Source: Planctomycetota bacterium (GTDB taxonomy: Bacteria > Planctomycetota > UBA1135). Taken from it: a stretch of DNA of 64,000 nucleotides. Location of the stretch: positions 153,682-217,681 of the forward strand of contig JAAESM010000002.1 of NCBI GenBank assembly GCA_024229395.1, written 5' to 3'. The translations under genes and the position numbers were made by a program. Shown here in pieces: positions 45,043-53,634 of the stretch. A model generated the notes under the pieces. The model had not been told where the DNA came from, did not search any database, and saw nothing but the letters and a program-made list of their open reading frames with translations. Each line of letters starts with the position of its first letter. The stretch's first letter is position 1.

Positions 45043-45825
45043 ATGTTGCTCGAAGGAAAAAAGGGACTCATCTTCGGAGTCGCCAACCAATACAGTCTGG
45101 CCTGGCATATCGCCAAGTCCGCTCGCGAGCAAGGCGCCGAGGTGCTGCTGTCCGTCGGCGGTGAGCGTTTCCTACGTAAGGCGCAGCCGCTCGCGGATGA
45201 ACTGGATTCGCCAACGCCGATCGTTTGCGATGTCTCCACCGATGAGAACATCAAGGTCGCTTTCGATGAGATCGAGAAGATCATGCCGGAGGTGGATTTC
45301 GTGGTGCACGCCATCGCCACCGCCAAGCGCGAAGAGCTGCAAGGTCGTTACCTGGATACCAGTCGCGACGGCTTTGCCTTGGCCAATGAAGTCTCTACCT
45401 ATTCTTTGGTAGCGATTGTTCGTGAAGCCGAACGCCTGCTCACGCCAAACGCATCGATCCTCACCCTGAGTTACCTCGGCGCGATTCGTGCAGTTCCTTC
45501 TTACAACGTGATGGGTGTGTCGAAGGCTGGACTCGAGGCAAGTGTGCGTTACTTGGCCAACGACCTCGGACCAACCGGCATTCGTGTCAACGCCATCAGT
45601 GCAGGTCCAGTGAAGACCATGTCGGCATCGGCCGTGAAAGGCTTCAAGGATAAGGTCGACATTCAGCAAGTTGCGGCACCGCTGCGCCGCAATGTCACTG
45701 GCGAAGATGTCGGCAAAGCTGGCATGTTCCTGTTGAGTGATTGGGCTTCCGGTGTGACCGGCGAGGTCCTCTACGTGGACTGCGGCTATAACATCATGGC
45801 CGACTTCATCACCAAAGAGGTTTAG
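45043..45825 (+). CDS. fabI: enoyl-[acyl-carrier-protein] reductase (NADH)
   Basis: FabI performs the last reduction in each round of fatty acid elongation. It is a short-chain dehydrogenase with the FabI-specific GLIFGVANQYSLAWHIA nucleotide loop, the SYLGAIRAVPSYNVMGVSKA block with the catalytic Tyr and Lys in Y-x6-K spacing, and RVNAISAGPVKTMSA. The length (260) is typical. The 107-base gap to the divergent rnc holds both promoters. thiD follows after 3 bases. Confidence 0.97.
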   Translation: MLLEGKKGLIFGVANQYSLAWHIAKSAREQGAEVLLSVGGERFLRKAQPLADELDSPTPIVCDVSTDENIKVAFDEIEKIMPEVDFVVHAIATAKREELQGRYLDTSRDGFALANEVSTYSLVAIVREAERLLTPNASILTLSYLGAIRAVPSYNVMGVSKAGLEASVRYLANDLGPTGIRVNAISAGPVKTMSASAVKGFKDKVDIQQVAAPLRRNVTGEDVGKAGMFLLSDWASGVTGEVLYVDCGYNIMADFITKEV

Positions 45826-45828
45826 CCT

Positions 45829-46680
45829 ATGGTTGGGGTGCTTTGTCTAGGAGGAAGCGACCCGCAGGAAGGTGCCGGTGTGCAGATGGATGCCGCCGTC
45901 TGTCAGGCTTTGGGCCAAACGCCGCGCCAAGTGGTGGCGGTGGACACCGTGCAAAGCTTGAATGGCCTGGAATCCGCAACGCCGCGCGATCATGTTGCGG
46001 TTGCGCATGAGATCATGTTCGCACTCGACGATGGCGTGAAAGCCGTCAAGATCGGCGCGCTTGGCAACGAGCATGTTGTGGCCGCAGTGGTCGCAGCACT
46101 CGAACCTTGGCACAGAGATTTGCCGATCGTGTTGGATCCGGTCTGTGCCGCCACGCGCACTCTCGGTGATGATCGTCTCAACACCGTGGCCGGTGCGCGA
46201 TTGATGGAGAGCGATTTGTTCCCGCTGTGTCGCTTGGTCACGCCCAACGCTTTCGAGTACGGCACTGGCGAGCGTTACCAGAGCTGCGTCGCCGTCTTAT
46301 TGAAAGGCGGTCACGCCGACGACCTCACTTTGCTCGAAGGTGGTGAGCCTAGTTCCTTCATCGCCGATTCCCTTGAGGACTTGCTGCAGGATCCGATCGA
46401 ATTTCGTCATCCGCGTATTCCTGGTGCTGAGAATCTGCATGGCACCGGCTGTGCTCTTTCCTCGGCGATCGCGTGTTTCATCGCGCAGGAAATGGAGCCA
46501 TGGGCTGCTTGCCAATGCGCCTTGGAAGTCATGCATGAATGGATGACGGCTGCGGTCGAGAAGGGCACTGGCTTGTTGCCGTTCACGCCAAGGGTCATGC
46601 CCACGCCGAGTGCATTGCCAGCGGCTGAAGCTGGCGAGAAACGTGTGATGTGTTTGTGCGGCGCCTCAATCCGCGAATAA
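45829..46680 (+). CDS. thiD: hydroxymethylpyrimidine/phosphomethylpyrimidine kinase
   Basis: ThiD phosphorylates the pyrimidine half of thiamine. The ribokinase-type fold shows LCLGGSDPQEGAGVQMD at the N-terminus, AVKIGALGN, LDPVCAATRTLG, VTPNAFEY and the ATP and anion-hole motif LHGTGCALSSAIA. The segment with LLKGGHADD is retained but the loop before it is shorter than usual. There is a 40-residue C-terminal tail without known motif. The family match is good, but a related pyridoxal-type kinase cannot be fully excluded. It starts 3 bases after fabI stops and its stop abuts that of the convergent HAD gene. Confidence 0.85.
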   Translation: MVGVLCLGGSDPQEGAGVQMDAAVCQALGQTPRQVVAVDTVQSLNGLESATPRDHVAVAHEIMFALDDGVKAVKIGALGNEHVVAAVVAALEPWHRDLPIVLDPVCAATRTLGDDRLNTVAGARLMESDLFPLCRLVTPNAFEYGTGERYQSCVAVLLKGGHADDLTLLEGGEPSSFIADSLEDLLQDPIEFRHPRIPGAENLHGTGCALSSAIACFIAQEMEPWAACQCALEVMHEWMTAAVEKGTGLLPFTPRVMPTPSALPAAEAGEKRVMCLCGASIRE

Positions 46681-47496
46681 CTACTGCTGACGGCCAATCC
46701 GGCTCAAGACGCCCTTGACCGTGGCGTCCAGCAGACTGTCTTCGTTGTAATCTCCCGACACCACGTAACTGACGCGGTCTTCGGAGATCAACTTATGCAC
46801 CTTCTCGCGTGAAGAAGACTGCGCCCACTTATCCGGATCGAAAACCGCAACCGAGTAACCACCTTGCTCGCGCGTCATCTTCATGGCAGGGATATCCGTA
46901 TCACCATCGCCGAAGAAGATCATGCGTTCGAAGGGCACAGGGCGTGTTGGTTTTTCCATCCACGCATTCAAAGACTTATCATCCCAGAAGTTCTCGACGC
47001 CCTTATTGATGCGGAACAAGAACTGAGTCTTGGTGGTGTAGTTGACCACCACGCTTGGCCAACAAGCTTCACCGTTGTCGTCGAAGAGGTACTTGCACGC
47101 GAAGATGTAACGAAAGCGATCGGCAATCGCCGTGCCGCGGATCATCTCTTCATTACCGGAAGACACGATGTAGTGCACGGGCTCCAAGCCAAGGTCACGC
47201 GTGAAGGCATCAATACGATCGAACCACGCTTCCACGCCAGGCAACAGCGGAGTGTTGCGGCCATGCTCTTCCAATAACGCGCGTGTGAGTTTGACTCCAT
47301 GGCGTCGTGCCGACGCCATAATCTCGAATAGGTACATCAAGATCGGGTCAGCATTGGAACTCTGCGCGTTTTCCTCGACGCGATCCCAGAACTGATTGAC
47401 ATCTTCACCCAAAGCCTTCAGCAGAGAATGCTCTTGGATGTTGTCGCGGGCAAGGGTGCCGTCGAAATCGTAGACGAATGCAACTGTGGGTAACAT
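46681..47496 (-). CDS. HAD-superfamily phosphatase
   Basis: The protein has 271 residues. HAD motif I is VAFVYDFDGTLARDN, where the first Asp is the nucleophile. Motif II is YIVSSGNEEMI, the conserved lysine lies in the NYTTKTQFLFRINKG region, and motif III/IV is MIFFGDGDTDIPAMK. The helical cap lies between residues about 20 and 110. The general pattern resembles phosphoserine-phosphatase-like HAD enzymes, but the substrate is unknown. The start at ATG 47496 lies 2 bases after the dgt stop codon, so the two genes form one unit; a TTG two codons upstream would overlap dgt. Confidence 0.85.
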   Translation of the reverse strand: MLPTVAFVYDFDGTLARDNIQEHSLLKALGEDVNQFWDRVEENAQSSNADPILMYLFEIMASARRHGVKLTRALLEEHGRNTPLLPGVEAWFDRIDAFTRDLGLEPVHYIVSSGNEEMIRGTAIADRFRYIFACKYLFDDNGEACWPSVVVNYTTKTQFLFRINKGVENFWDDKSLNAWMEKPTRPVPFERMIFFGDGDTDIPAMKMTREQGGYSVAVFDPDKWAQSSSREKVHKLISEDRVSYVVSGDYNEDSLLDATVKGVLSRIGRQQ

Positions 47497-47498
47497 GA

Positions 47499-48635
47499 TC
47501 AATAGGCGGGTAGCACGCCAAGCTCCTTGGCGATGGCGTCGACATAACGGTCGGTCATGCCTTGGACGAAATCACATACCGCGCGTTGCGGCGATTCGGC
47601 GGTCTCTTGGAATTGCTCGGGCACGCGGTCGGGGCGCTCCAATAGTGAATCGAAGACCTTACCGAGCAACTCGGTGGCGCGGCGCACATGCCAGTTCACG
47701 GCCTCTTGCAGATACATATTTTCGTACAAGTAGGCGTGCAACTTGGCGACCATCGAACCGAACTCACTGGAGTGGCCAATCAATCGTTGATCGCAACTTT
47801 GTGCTTCGATTGCGGTACGCGCGTTGGTGGCATTCAACCTGCGCTCAGATTCCTTGCGCACATCGGCGATCGCCATGCCGAGCAATTCATTGGCTGCGCG
47901 GCGCCACAACAATGGCCCAGCGGACTCGGCCGGATGACGTTCCTCAGCCGCCACCACTGCCAAATCCCATAGCGGCAAATCCGCGCGCATCTTGACCGGG
48001 TCAAGAATGCCTTCACGAATTCCATCATCAACATCGTGATAGTGATACGCGGTGGAATCCGCCAGGTCGACCAACTGCGCTTCTAGCCTTGGAAAGCGCA
48101 ACTGCTTACCACTGGCTTCATCGATCACCTTCTCATGCTTCTTCAAGCAATCTTTGGTCTCTACGGTTAAGTTCAAGCCGCGGTACTCGGGGCTGCGTTG
48201 TTCCAGCACATCGGCAATGCGCAACGACTGACGGTTGTGCGCGAAACCACCAAAGCCCTCCATCTTTTCGTTCAGCAAGACTTCTCCGCTATGACCATAA
48301 GGTGGGTGGCCCAAGTCATGCGCGAGTGCGATTGCCTCACAAAGCGGCTCGTTCAAGTTCAGCGCACTGGCCAGCGAACGAGACACCTGCAACACCTCCA
48401 AGGAGTGGGTCAGGCGTGTGCGTTGGTTATCGCCGACGTGATTCACGAACACCTGCGTCTTGTACATCAATCGCCGGAAAGCCGAGCAGTGGATAATGCG
48501 GTCGCGGTCACGCTCGTAACGAGTGCGCCACTCATCGGGGATTTCCTCGAAGCTGCGGCCACGCGAATCGGCAGAGCGGCTGGCGGCTGGGTGGAGCCGT
48601 TCCTGCTCCAGGGTTTCCTTCTCGAGGCGGTTCAC
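47499..48635 (-). CDS. dgt: deoxyguanosinetriphosphate triphosphohydrolase (dNTPase, HD domain)
   Basis: This is an HD-domain enzyme that cleaves dNTPs to deoxynucleosides and triphosphate. Motifs: RDRIIHCSAFRRLMYKTQVF, RTRLTHSLEVLQVSR, the HD pair in AIALAHDLGHPPYGHSGE, GFAHNRQSLRI and VDLADSTAYHYHDVDDG. At 378 residues it belongs to the shorter, multi-substrate class of Dgt-like enzymes. The start is GTG at 48635, 7 bases behind TATCCT. A convergent-free 145-base gap to the DAHP synthase gene carries the promoter of that gene. Confidence 0.93.
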   Translation of the reverse strand: MNRLEKETLEQERLHPAASRSADSRGRSFEEIPDEWRTRYERDRDRIIHCSAFRRLMYKTQVFVNHVGDNQRTRLTHSLEVLQVSRSLASALNLNEPLCEAIALAHDLGHPPYGHSGEVLLNEKMEGFGGFAHNRQSLRIADVLEQRSPEYRGLNLTVETKDCLKKHEKVIDEASGKQLRFPRLEAQLVDLADSTAYHYHDVDDGIREGILDPVKMRADLPLWDLAVVAAEERHPAESAGPLLWRRAANELLGMAIADVRKESERRLNATNARTAIEAQSCDQRLIGHSSEFGSMVAKLHAYLYENMYLQEAVNWHVRRATELLGKVFDSLLERPDRVPEQFQETAESPQRAVCDFVQGMTDRYVDAIAKELGVLPAY

Positions 48636-48676
48636 GCGCCACAGGATAGGCGGCGCGGGTAGAATCGGGGTGAGGA

Positions 48677-48710
48677 TTGACCATTTTTGCGTGGAAACCT
48701 ATAGTTTCCA
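48677..48710 (+). promoter_or_regulatory. strong promoter with overlapping palindromic operator
   Basis: TTGACC (48677-48682) and TATAGT (48700-48705) are spaced by exactly 17 bases, close to consensus. A perfect inverted repeat TGGAAAC-CTATA-GTTTCCA (48692-48710) covers the -10 box and start point, an ideal place for a repressor. It leads into the run that begins with DAHP synthase, with a leader of about 70 bases. Confidence 0.65.
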
Positions 48711-48780
48711 GCCGTTTTCCGCGTCGGCCCCCCTACGGTAAAGGCCCACACGCCAATCCACATCAGCAGCGAACTTACCG

Positions 48781-49824
48781 GTGTTCCAAATCCGCCTCAA
48801 ACAGCAAGCAGCCACTGACCTGGCCGCTCTGCGCGCTCGCCTGCAAGTCTGGGCCGAGGAGCGTGGCTGGACCACAGTTGGCTCGAAGGAAAACAATCAA
48901 CTCCTTTATATGCAAGGAGTTACGAGCGCAGATGAGCTACAGATGCTGAACAGCTGGGATGGCGTCGAGATCGTGGTGCCGGAAAACGCACCCGCCACCG
49001 CCGCTGTCGAGCAGCTGCCGAAATCGGTTCAGGTGGGGTCCGCAAGCTTCGGTGAGGGCGCTGCCAGCTTCATTGCCGGCCCTTGTTCGGTGGAGAATTA
49101 CGATTCTCTGCTGGAGATTGCCCAGCATCTGGTCGCCGCCGGAGCAACCGCCCTGCGCGCCGGCGCCTTCAAACCACGCACGTCGCCCTACTCTTTTCAG
49201 GGGCTCGGAGTGCCTGGGCTGGAGATTCTGTCCGCCGTCAGCAAGGAAACTGGCCTGCCAATCGTGACCGAGGTCCTCGACCTGCGCGATCTGGAAGATG
49301 TCGCCCAACACGCCGATGTGCTCCAAGTGGGCTCGCGCAACATGGCGAACTCGCCCTTGCTGAAGGAAATCGGTTCCGCTGGCCTGCCGGTGCTGCTGAA
49401 GCGCGGCATGAGCGCCACTCTCGATGAGTTCTTGTTCGCCGCCGAGTACGTCGCCCTGGGCAACGCGCCTTCGGTCATGCTGTGCGAACGCGGCCTGCGC
49501 CACTTCGATCCTTCCGTGCGCAACGTGCTCGACCTGTCGGCCGTGCCGGCGCTCAAACAACTCTCCGGTCTACCTGTAATCGTGGACCCAAGTCATGGAA
49601 CCGGTCGTGCGGATCTGGTCCCTGACATGCTGCTGGCCGCTGCTGCTGCCGGCGCTGATGGCTTCTTGGTTGAAGTCCATTCCAACCCCTCCGCTGCTTG
49701 GTCCGATGCCGATCAAGCTTTGCCGCTGTCATCTTTCTGCGACATCGTCCCACGAGTCGCCAAAGTACTTACCGCGTGCGACCGCGAGTTGCGCGTAGTG
49801 CAGTCCCCCCGAACGAAAGTCTGA
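48781..49824 (+). CDS. aroF: 3-deoxy-7-phosphoheptulonate (DAHP) synthase, type I-beta
   Basis: It condenses phosphoenolpyruvate and erythrose 4-phosphate, the first step of aromatic amino acid synthesis. The TIM barrel, from about residue 80, has FIAGPCSVENYDSLLE, RAGAFKPRTSPYSFQG, LPIVTEVLDLRD, VLQVGSRNMAN, VLLKRGMSATLDE and VIVDPSHGTGR. The KPRTSPYSFQG block is typical of the I-beta/KDO8P-like subclass. The N-terminal 75 residues form a ferredoxin-like regulatory extension (FQIRLKQQAATDLAALRARL). The start is GTG at 48781. It is preceded by a strong promoter with palindrome and followed by tpiA after 10 bases. Confidence 0.93.
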   Translation: MFQIRLKQQAATDLAALRARLQVWAEERGWTTVGSKENNQLLYMQGVTSADELQMLNSWDGVEIVVPENAPATAAVEQLPKSVQVGSASFGEGAASFIAGPCSVENYDSLLEIAQHLVAAGATALRAGAFKPRTSPYSFQGLGVPGLEILSAVSKETGLPIVTEVLDLRDLEDVAQHADVLQVGSRNMANSPLLKEIGSAGLPVLLKRGMSATLDEFLFAAEYVALGNAPSVMLCERGLRHFDPSVRNVLDLSAVPALKQLSGLPVIVDPSHGTGRADLVPDMLLAAAAAGADGFLVEVHSNPSAAWSDADQALPLSSFCDIVPRVAKVLTACDRELRVVQSPRTKV

Positions 49825-49834
49825 GAATCGAATC

Positions 49835-50593
49835 ATGTCACGCGTTCCATACATTGCTGGCAACTGGAAAATGCACCTCACCAAGCGCAAGGCCTCGAGC
49901 CTGGCGCGCGATGTCGCTGCACACCAAGGTGAAAACGCCACTCGCAAAGTTGCTGTCTTCCCAACCTTCCTCCATCTTGATTACGTCCGCCGCAACCTGA
50001 AGGGCAGTAACGTCATCCTCGGTGCACAAAACTGCTACGGCAAGAAGGAAGGTGCTTTCACCGGCGAGATTTCGCCCTACATGCTGCGCGATATGGGAGT
50101 GAAGGTCGTCATGATCGGCCACTCCGAGCGTCGCCATGTCTTCGGCGAGACCGATGCCATGATGGTCGAGAAGGTCAAGATCACCTTGCGCGCCAAATTG
50201 GATGTCATGCTGTGCGTCGGCGAAACGCTGGATGAGCGTGAAGCAGGTAAGACCTTCGCCGTATTGGCGCGTCAGATGCGCGCCCTGAAGGTGGTCAAGC
50301 CAACCCAGATCGATCGTATCACCGTGGCTTACGAGCCAGTTTGGGCGATCGGCACCGGTAAGACTGCCACTCCGGAAATGGCCCAAGAAGCCCACGCGGA
50401 ATGCCGCCGATTGGTCGGCGATATCCTCGGCGCCGACGCAGCCGCTACCATCCCTGTCCTTTACGGAGGATCGGTCAAGGCCGGCAACGCAGCCGAGCTT
50501 CTTTCTCAACCGGATGTCGACGGCGCACTTGTTGGCGGCGCATCCCTTTCGATCAACGATTTCGGCCCGATCATCGACGCAGCCAAGGCCTAA
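49835..50593 (+). CDS. tpiA: triosephosphate isomerase
   Basis: Interconverts dihydroxyacetone phosphate and glyceraldehyde 3-phosphate in glycolysis. Catalytic residues are seen: the Lys in AGNWKMHLT, His in VMIGHSERRHVFGE and Glu in VAYEPVWAIGTGKTATPEMAQ, plus the phosphate loop YGGSVKAGNAAEL and VGGASL. Length (252) is normal. secG follows within 30 bases, a common tpiA-secG arrangement in bacteria. Confidence 0.98.
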   Translation: MSRVPYIAGNWKMHLTKRKASSLARDVAAHQGENATRKVAVFPTFLHLDYVRRNLKGSNVILGAQNCYGKKEGAFTGEISPYMLRDMGVKVVMIGHSERRHVFGETDAMMVEKVKITLRAKLDVMLCVGETLDEREAGKTFAVLARQMRALKVVKPTQIDRITVAYEPVWAIGTGKTATPEMAQEAHAECRRLVGDILGADAAATIPVLYGGSVKAGNAAELLSQPDVDGALVGGASLSINDFGPIIDAAKA

Positions 50594-50622
50594 GGCCGCG
50601 GCGTCGCTAAGCACAACAACCC

Positions 50623-50949
50623 ATGCTTTCAGTTCTTCTTTACTTACTCTTCTTCGCTTCGGCGCTGCTCCTCATCCTGGTCGTTCTGGTCCAGGAAGGT
50701 AAAGGCGGCGGTCTTGGCGGCGCACTTGGTGGCGCAGGTGCCGAGACTTTCGGTGTGCGCGCAGGTGGCGTGAACCGAGTGACCTTCATTCTGTTCGGCG
50801 TGTTCGTGCTTTCTGCACTGGCTCTGCACTGGACTTCGGATGACGCAAACGCAGGCACCAATGTGAATTTCGCCGACACCGTCAACGGTGCGGAAGGCGA
50901 AGGTGCCGGCGCTGGCGCTGGCGATCCTGCTGGCACCCCAACCGAGTAG
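50623..50949 (+). CDS. secG: protein translocase subunit SecG
   Basis: SecG is part of the SecYEG channel. The 108-residue protein has two membrane helices, LLYLLFFASALLLILVVLVQ and VTFILFGVFVLSALAL, separated by the conserved QEGKGGGLGGALGGAGAE loop, which is the SecG signature. The C-terminus is a Gly/Ala-rich tail (GEGAGAGAGDPAGTPTE). pyrE begins 8 bases after its stop. Confidence 0.93.
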   Translation: MLSVLLYLLFFASALLLILVVLVQEGKGGGLGGALGGAGAETFGVRAGGVNRVTFILFGVFVLSALALHWTSDDANAGTNVNFADTVNGAEGEGAGAGAGDPAGTPTE

Positions 50950-50957
50950 GACTAGTG

Positions 50958-51584
50958 ATGACTGCCTCCATTGCGGAAGTGCTTGCCGACAACACGGCAG
51001 CCGCCCTGCGCAAGGCCGACGCCCTGCTTGAAGGGCATTTTCTGCTGTCGTCAGGTCGTCATGCGGGGCGTTACGTGCAATGCGCGAAGATGCTCCAGTA
51101 CCCAGACTTGGCTGCTCAGGTTTGCGCCGAGTTGGCGGCGTCGGTGCGCCAAAGCACTGGAGAGGATCAGCCTTTCGATGTGGTCATTGGCCCAGCCATG
51201 GGGGCGGTCACTTTTGGCTATGAACTTGCACGCGCCTTCGGCGTGCGTGGTTTGTTCGCCGAACGTGCACCAGAAGGTGGCTTCGTGTTGCGCCGCGGTT
51301 TCAGTGTGGAACCAGGCGAGCGCGTGTTGGTCGCCGAAGATGTCGTCACTACCGGTAAGAGTGCCGGTGAAGTCGTCACCATGTTGCGCGAGATGGGGGT
51401 TGAGAACATCTCCGCGGCATCGATCGTGAACCGCAGCGGTTCCGACAACCCATTCGGTGAACTTCCTTACTATCGTGCGATCGATCTGGAAGTTCCTTCA
51501 TGGCAGGCAGAGGATTGCCCGCTGTGTGCAGATTCCGCGAATGGCCTGGCGATCAAGCCTGGCTCGCGACCTGGCCTGACTTGA
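50958..51584 (+). CDS. pyrE: orotate phosphoribosyltransferase
   Basis: Converts orotate and PRPP to OMP in pyrimidine synthesis. The N-terminal GHFLLSSGRHAGRYVQCAKM is the family substrate loop, FDVVIGPAMGAVTFGYELA forms the barrel, and RVLVAEDVVTTGKSAGEVV is the PRPP-binding motif. The 208-residue product has a short extension at the C-terminus including CPLCADS. I start at ATG 50958; a GTG one codon earlier is also in frame. Confidence 0.95.
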   Translation: MTASIAEVLADNTAAALRKADALLEGHFLLSSGRHAGRYVQCAKMLQYPDLAAQVCAELAASVRQSTGEDQPFDVVIGPAMGAVTFGYELARAFGVRGLFAERAPEGGFVLRRGFSVEPGERVLVAEDVVTTGKSAGEVVTMLREMGVENISAASIVNRSGSDNPFGELPYYRAIDLEVPSWQAEDCPLCADSANGLAIKPGSRPGLT

Positions 51585-51615
51585 GCTGCGTAAGCGGCTC
51601 TGCCCGGAGCTCCTG

Positions 51616-52521
51616 ATGGCAAAAGCCTCGAAAACTGAACTCTTGCGCAGCATGACCGGTTACGGCCGGGGCAGTTGCGAGAACCGTTACGCCACTGCTT
51701 CCGTCGAACTTCGTTCGGTGAATGGCAAGGGGCTGATTATCAAGTTGCGCATGCCCGGTGATCGCCTGGAACTCGAGTCCAAGGTTGAAGCGGTGCTGCG
51801 CAGAAGCCTGGACCGCGGCAGCATCAACGGCAGCGTACGCGTGAAGGTGCTCGACGCCGGCTCAGTGGAGTTGGATCTCGATGCCTTGAAGCGTTACTTG
51901 AGTGCGTGGCGCGAAGCCGAGAAGAAACTCGGCCTGAAGGAAGCCGCCCCATCCATGTCGGAGTTGCTGGCTTTGCCTGGCGCTTATCAGGGATCGGAAG
52001 AGTCGCCCGCTGTCACCAAGGCGGTCGCACGCATCGTCCAAGATGCAACCCAACAAGCGGTCGAAGCACTTTGCGCCGCGCGCGAACAAGAAGGCGCACG
52101 CTTGGGTCGCGAGATGAAGCGTTTGCATAAGCGCTTGGTCAACTTGTTGAAGAAGGTCGAGAAGCGCATCCCGACGGCACAGAAGGAATTGGCCACACGC
52201 TTGAAGGAGCGCGTGAACCAGGCACTGAGTAAGGCCGAGCGCCCCGAGCCGATTGACTTGGCTCGCGAGTTGGTGCTGTTGGCCGAACGCGCCGATGTGC
52301 AGGAAGAAACTGCGCGCCTGCATATCCATCTTGAACGTCTAGCCGAAAAGCAGGACCTTGGTGGACCAATTGGTCGCGAGCTGGAGTTCCTGGTTCAGGA
52401 ATGCCATCGCGAGGTCACCACCCTTGGCAACAAGTCTTCCGACAGCGGCCTCTCTGAATTGGTCGTTGCGCAGAAGTTGGTCTTGCAGCAGATGAAGGAG
52501 CAGTTGGCCAATGTCGAGTGA
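51616..52521 (+). CDS. yicC: YicC family endoribonuclease-like protein
   Basis: This is a conserved stress-linked protein, for which RNA cleavage has been reported in Escherichia coli. The product has the family start SMTGYGRGSCENRYATASVE, VELRSVNGKGLIIKLRMP, a long helical middle part, and the C-terminal block EETARLHIHLERLAEKQDLG followed by GRELEFLVQECHREVTTLGN. Length (301) is usual. Its 3' end overlaps gmk by 11 bases, matching the yicC-gmk order known from many bacteria. Confidence 0.94.
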   Translation: MAKASKTELLRSMTGYGRGSCENRYATASVELRSVNGKGLIIKLRMPGDRLELESKVEAVLRRSLDRGSINGSVRVKVLDAGSVELDLDALKRYLSAWREAEKKLGLKEAAPSMSELLALPGAYQGSEESPAVTKAVARIVQDATQQAVEALCAAREQEGARLGREMKRLHKRLVNLLKKVEKRIPTAQKELATRLKERVNQALSKAERPEPIDLARELVLLAERADVQEETARLHIHLERLAEKQDLGGPIGRELEFLVQECHREVTTLGNKSSDSGLSELVVAQKLVLQQMKEQLANVE

Positions 52522-53080
52522 GCGCGGTCGCCTTATCGTTGTTTCCGGGCCTACAGCCTCCGGCAAATCCACCTTGTGGCGCCAGTTGATCAAACGCGAA
52601 GGCGTCGACTTTTCGGTCAGTGCCACCACGCGTAATCCGCGTAAAGGAGAAGTGGATGGCAGGGATTACCATTTCGTGACGCACGAGCAATTCCAGACCT
52701 GGGTTGCCGAAGGCGCCTTCCTGGAATGGGCTGAAGTCCATGGCAAGTGCTATGGAACCTTGCGCGCGCATGTCTTGCAGTCGATCGACAAGGGCAACGA
52801 CATCGTTCTTGAGATCGATGTCCAGGGTGCAGGTCAGTTGGTGGATTGCGATCTGCCGCTGGTGACCTTGTTCGTTCTGCCACCATCGCGTGAGATCCTT
52901 GAACAGCGTTTGCGAGATCGCGGCACCGAGACCGAAGAACAGATCCAGCGCCGCCTGTCAATCGTGGAGAAGGAGATGTCCTTTGCCGGTGACTACCAGC
53001 ATCAGGTGGTCAACGATGATTTCGAACGCATGGAAGCCGAAGTAGAACAGATCCTCGGCTACCGCACGGAGGCTTGTTAA
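52511..53080 (+). CDS. gmk: guanylate kinase
   Basis: Converts GMP to GDP with ATP. The P-loop is VVSGPTASGKSTLW, where the usual SGAGKST has become TASGKST. The family motif FSVSATTRNPRKGEVDGRDY is followed by FLEWAEVHGKCYGT and IVLEIDVQGAGQL. The length (189) is normal. coaC starts within its stop codon (TAATG). Confidence 0.95.
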   Translation: MSSERGRLIVVSGPTASGKSTLWRQLIKREGVDFSVSATTRNPRKGEVDGRDYHFVTHEQFQTWVAEGAFLEWAEVHGKCYGTLRAHVLQSIDKGNDIVLEIDVQGAGQLVDCDLPLVTLFVLPPSREILEQRLRDRGTETEEQIQRRLSIVEKEMSFAGDYQHQVVNDDFERMEAEVEQILGYRTEAC

Positions 53081-53616
53081 TGGCGTTGATCTTGCTTGGT
53101 GTTTCCGGTTCGGCCGCTTGCTTCAAGGCTGCGGCTCTTGCCTCAACGTTGACCAAGGATGGTCATCAAGTCCAGGTGGTGATGACCGCCGCGGCCACCG
53201 AGTTCGTTGGCCCGCTGCAGTTCTCCTGCCTGACCGGCAAGACCACCATGGTCGATGAGTTCGAGCCGCTCGATCCATCTGGTATGGACCACATCAGTTT
53301 GGCGCGCGCCGCTGACTTGATGGTGATCGTGCCCGCTACTGCTAACACTCTTGGCATGTTGGCCAATGGTCTGGCGCCAAACCTACTCGGCAGCTTGGCT
53401 TTGGCTTTCGGCATCGAGAAGCCGCGTTTCTTCGCTCCGGCCATGAACCCAGAGATGTGGGCCCACCCGGCGGTGCAACGTAACGTCGCCATCTTAAAAG
53501 GGGATGGCTGGCAGCAAATCGGTCCGGCCCGTGGCGATACGGCTTGCGGCGAGACCGGCGATGGCCGCATGGTCGAAGCCGATCAGGTCATCGCTGCAAT
53601 CAGCTCAGCCCTGTAA
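53080..53616 (+). CDS. coaC: phosphopantothenoylcysteine decarboxylase (stand-alone CoaC)
   Basis: A flavoprotein that decarboxylates PPC to 4'-phosphopantetheine in CoA synthesis. Seen are LILLGVSGSAACFKA (FMN loop), the catalytic His in MDHISLARAAD, VIVPATANTLGMLANGLAPN, the PAMNPEMW substrate clamp and DTACGETGDGRM, with the conserved reactive Cys. In many bacteria it is fused to CoaB; here the protein ends after the decarboxylase domain (178 residues). The CoaB part is a separate gene at 55428. The ATG overlaps the gmk stop codon. Confidence 0.93.
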   Translation: MALILLGVSGSAACFKAAALASTLTKDGHQVQVVMTAAATEFVGPLQFSCLTGKTTMVDEFEPLDPSGMDHISLARAADLMVIVPATANTLGMLANGLAPNLLGSLALAFGIEKPRFFAPAMNPEMWAHPAVQRNVAILKGDGWQQIGPARGDTACGETGDGRMVEADQVIAAISSAL

Positions 53617-53634
53617 TCCTGATATCCTGCGCCC

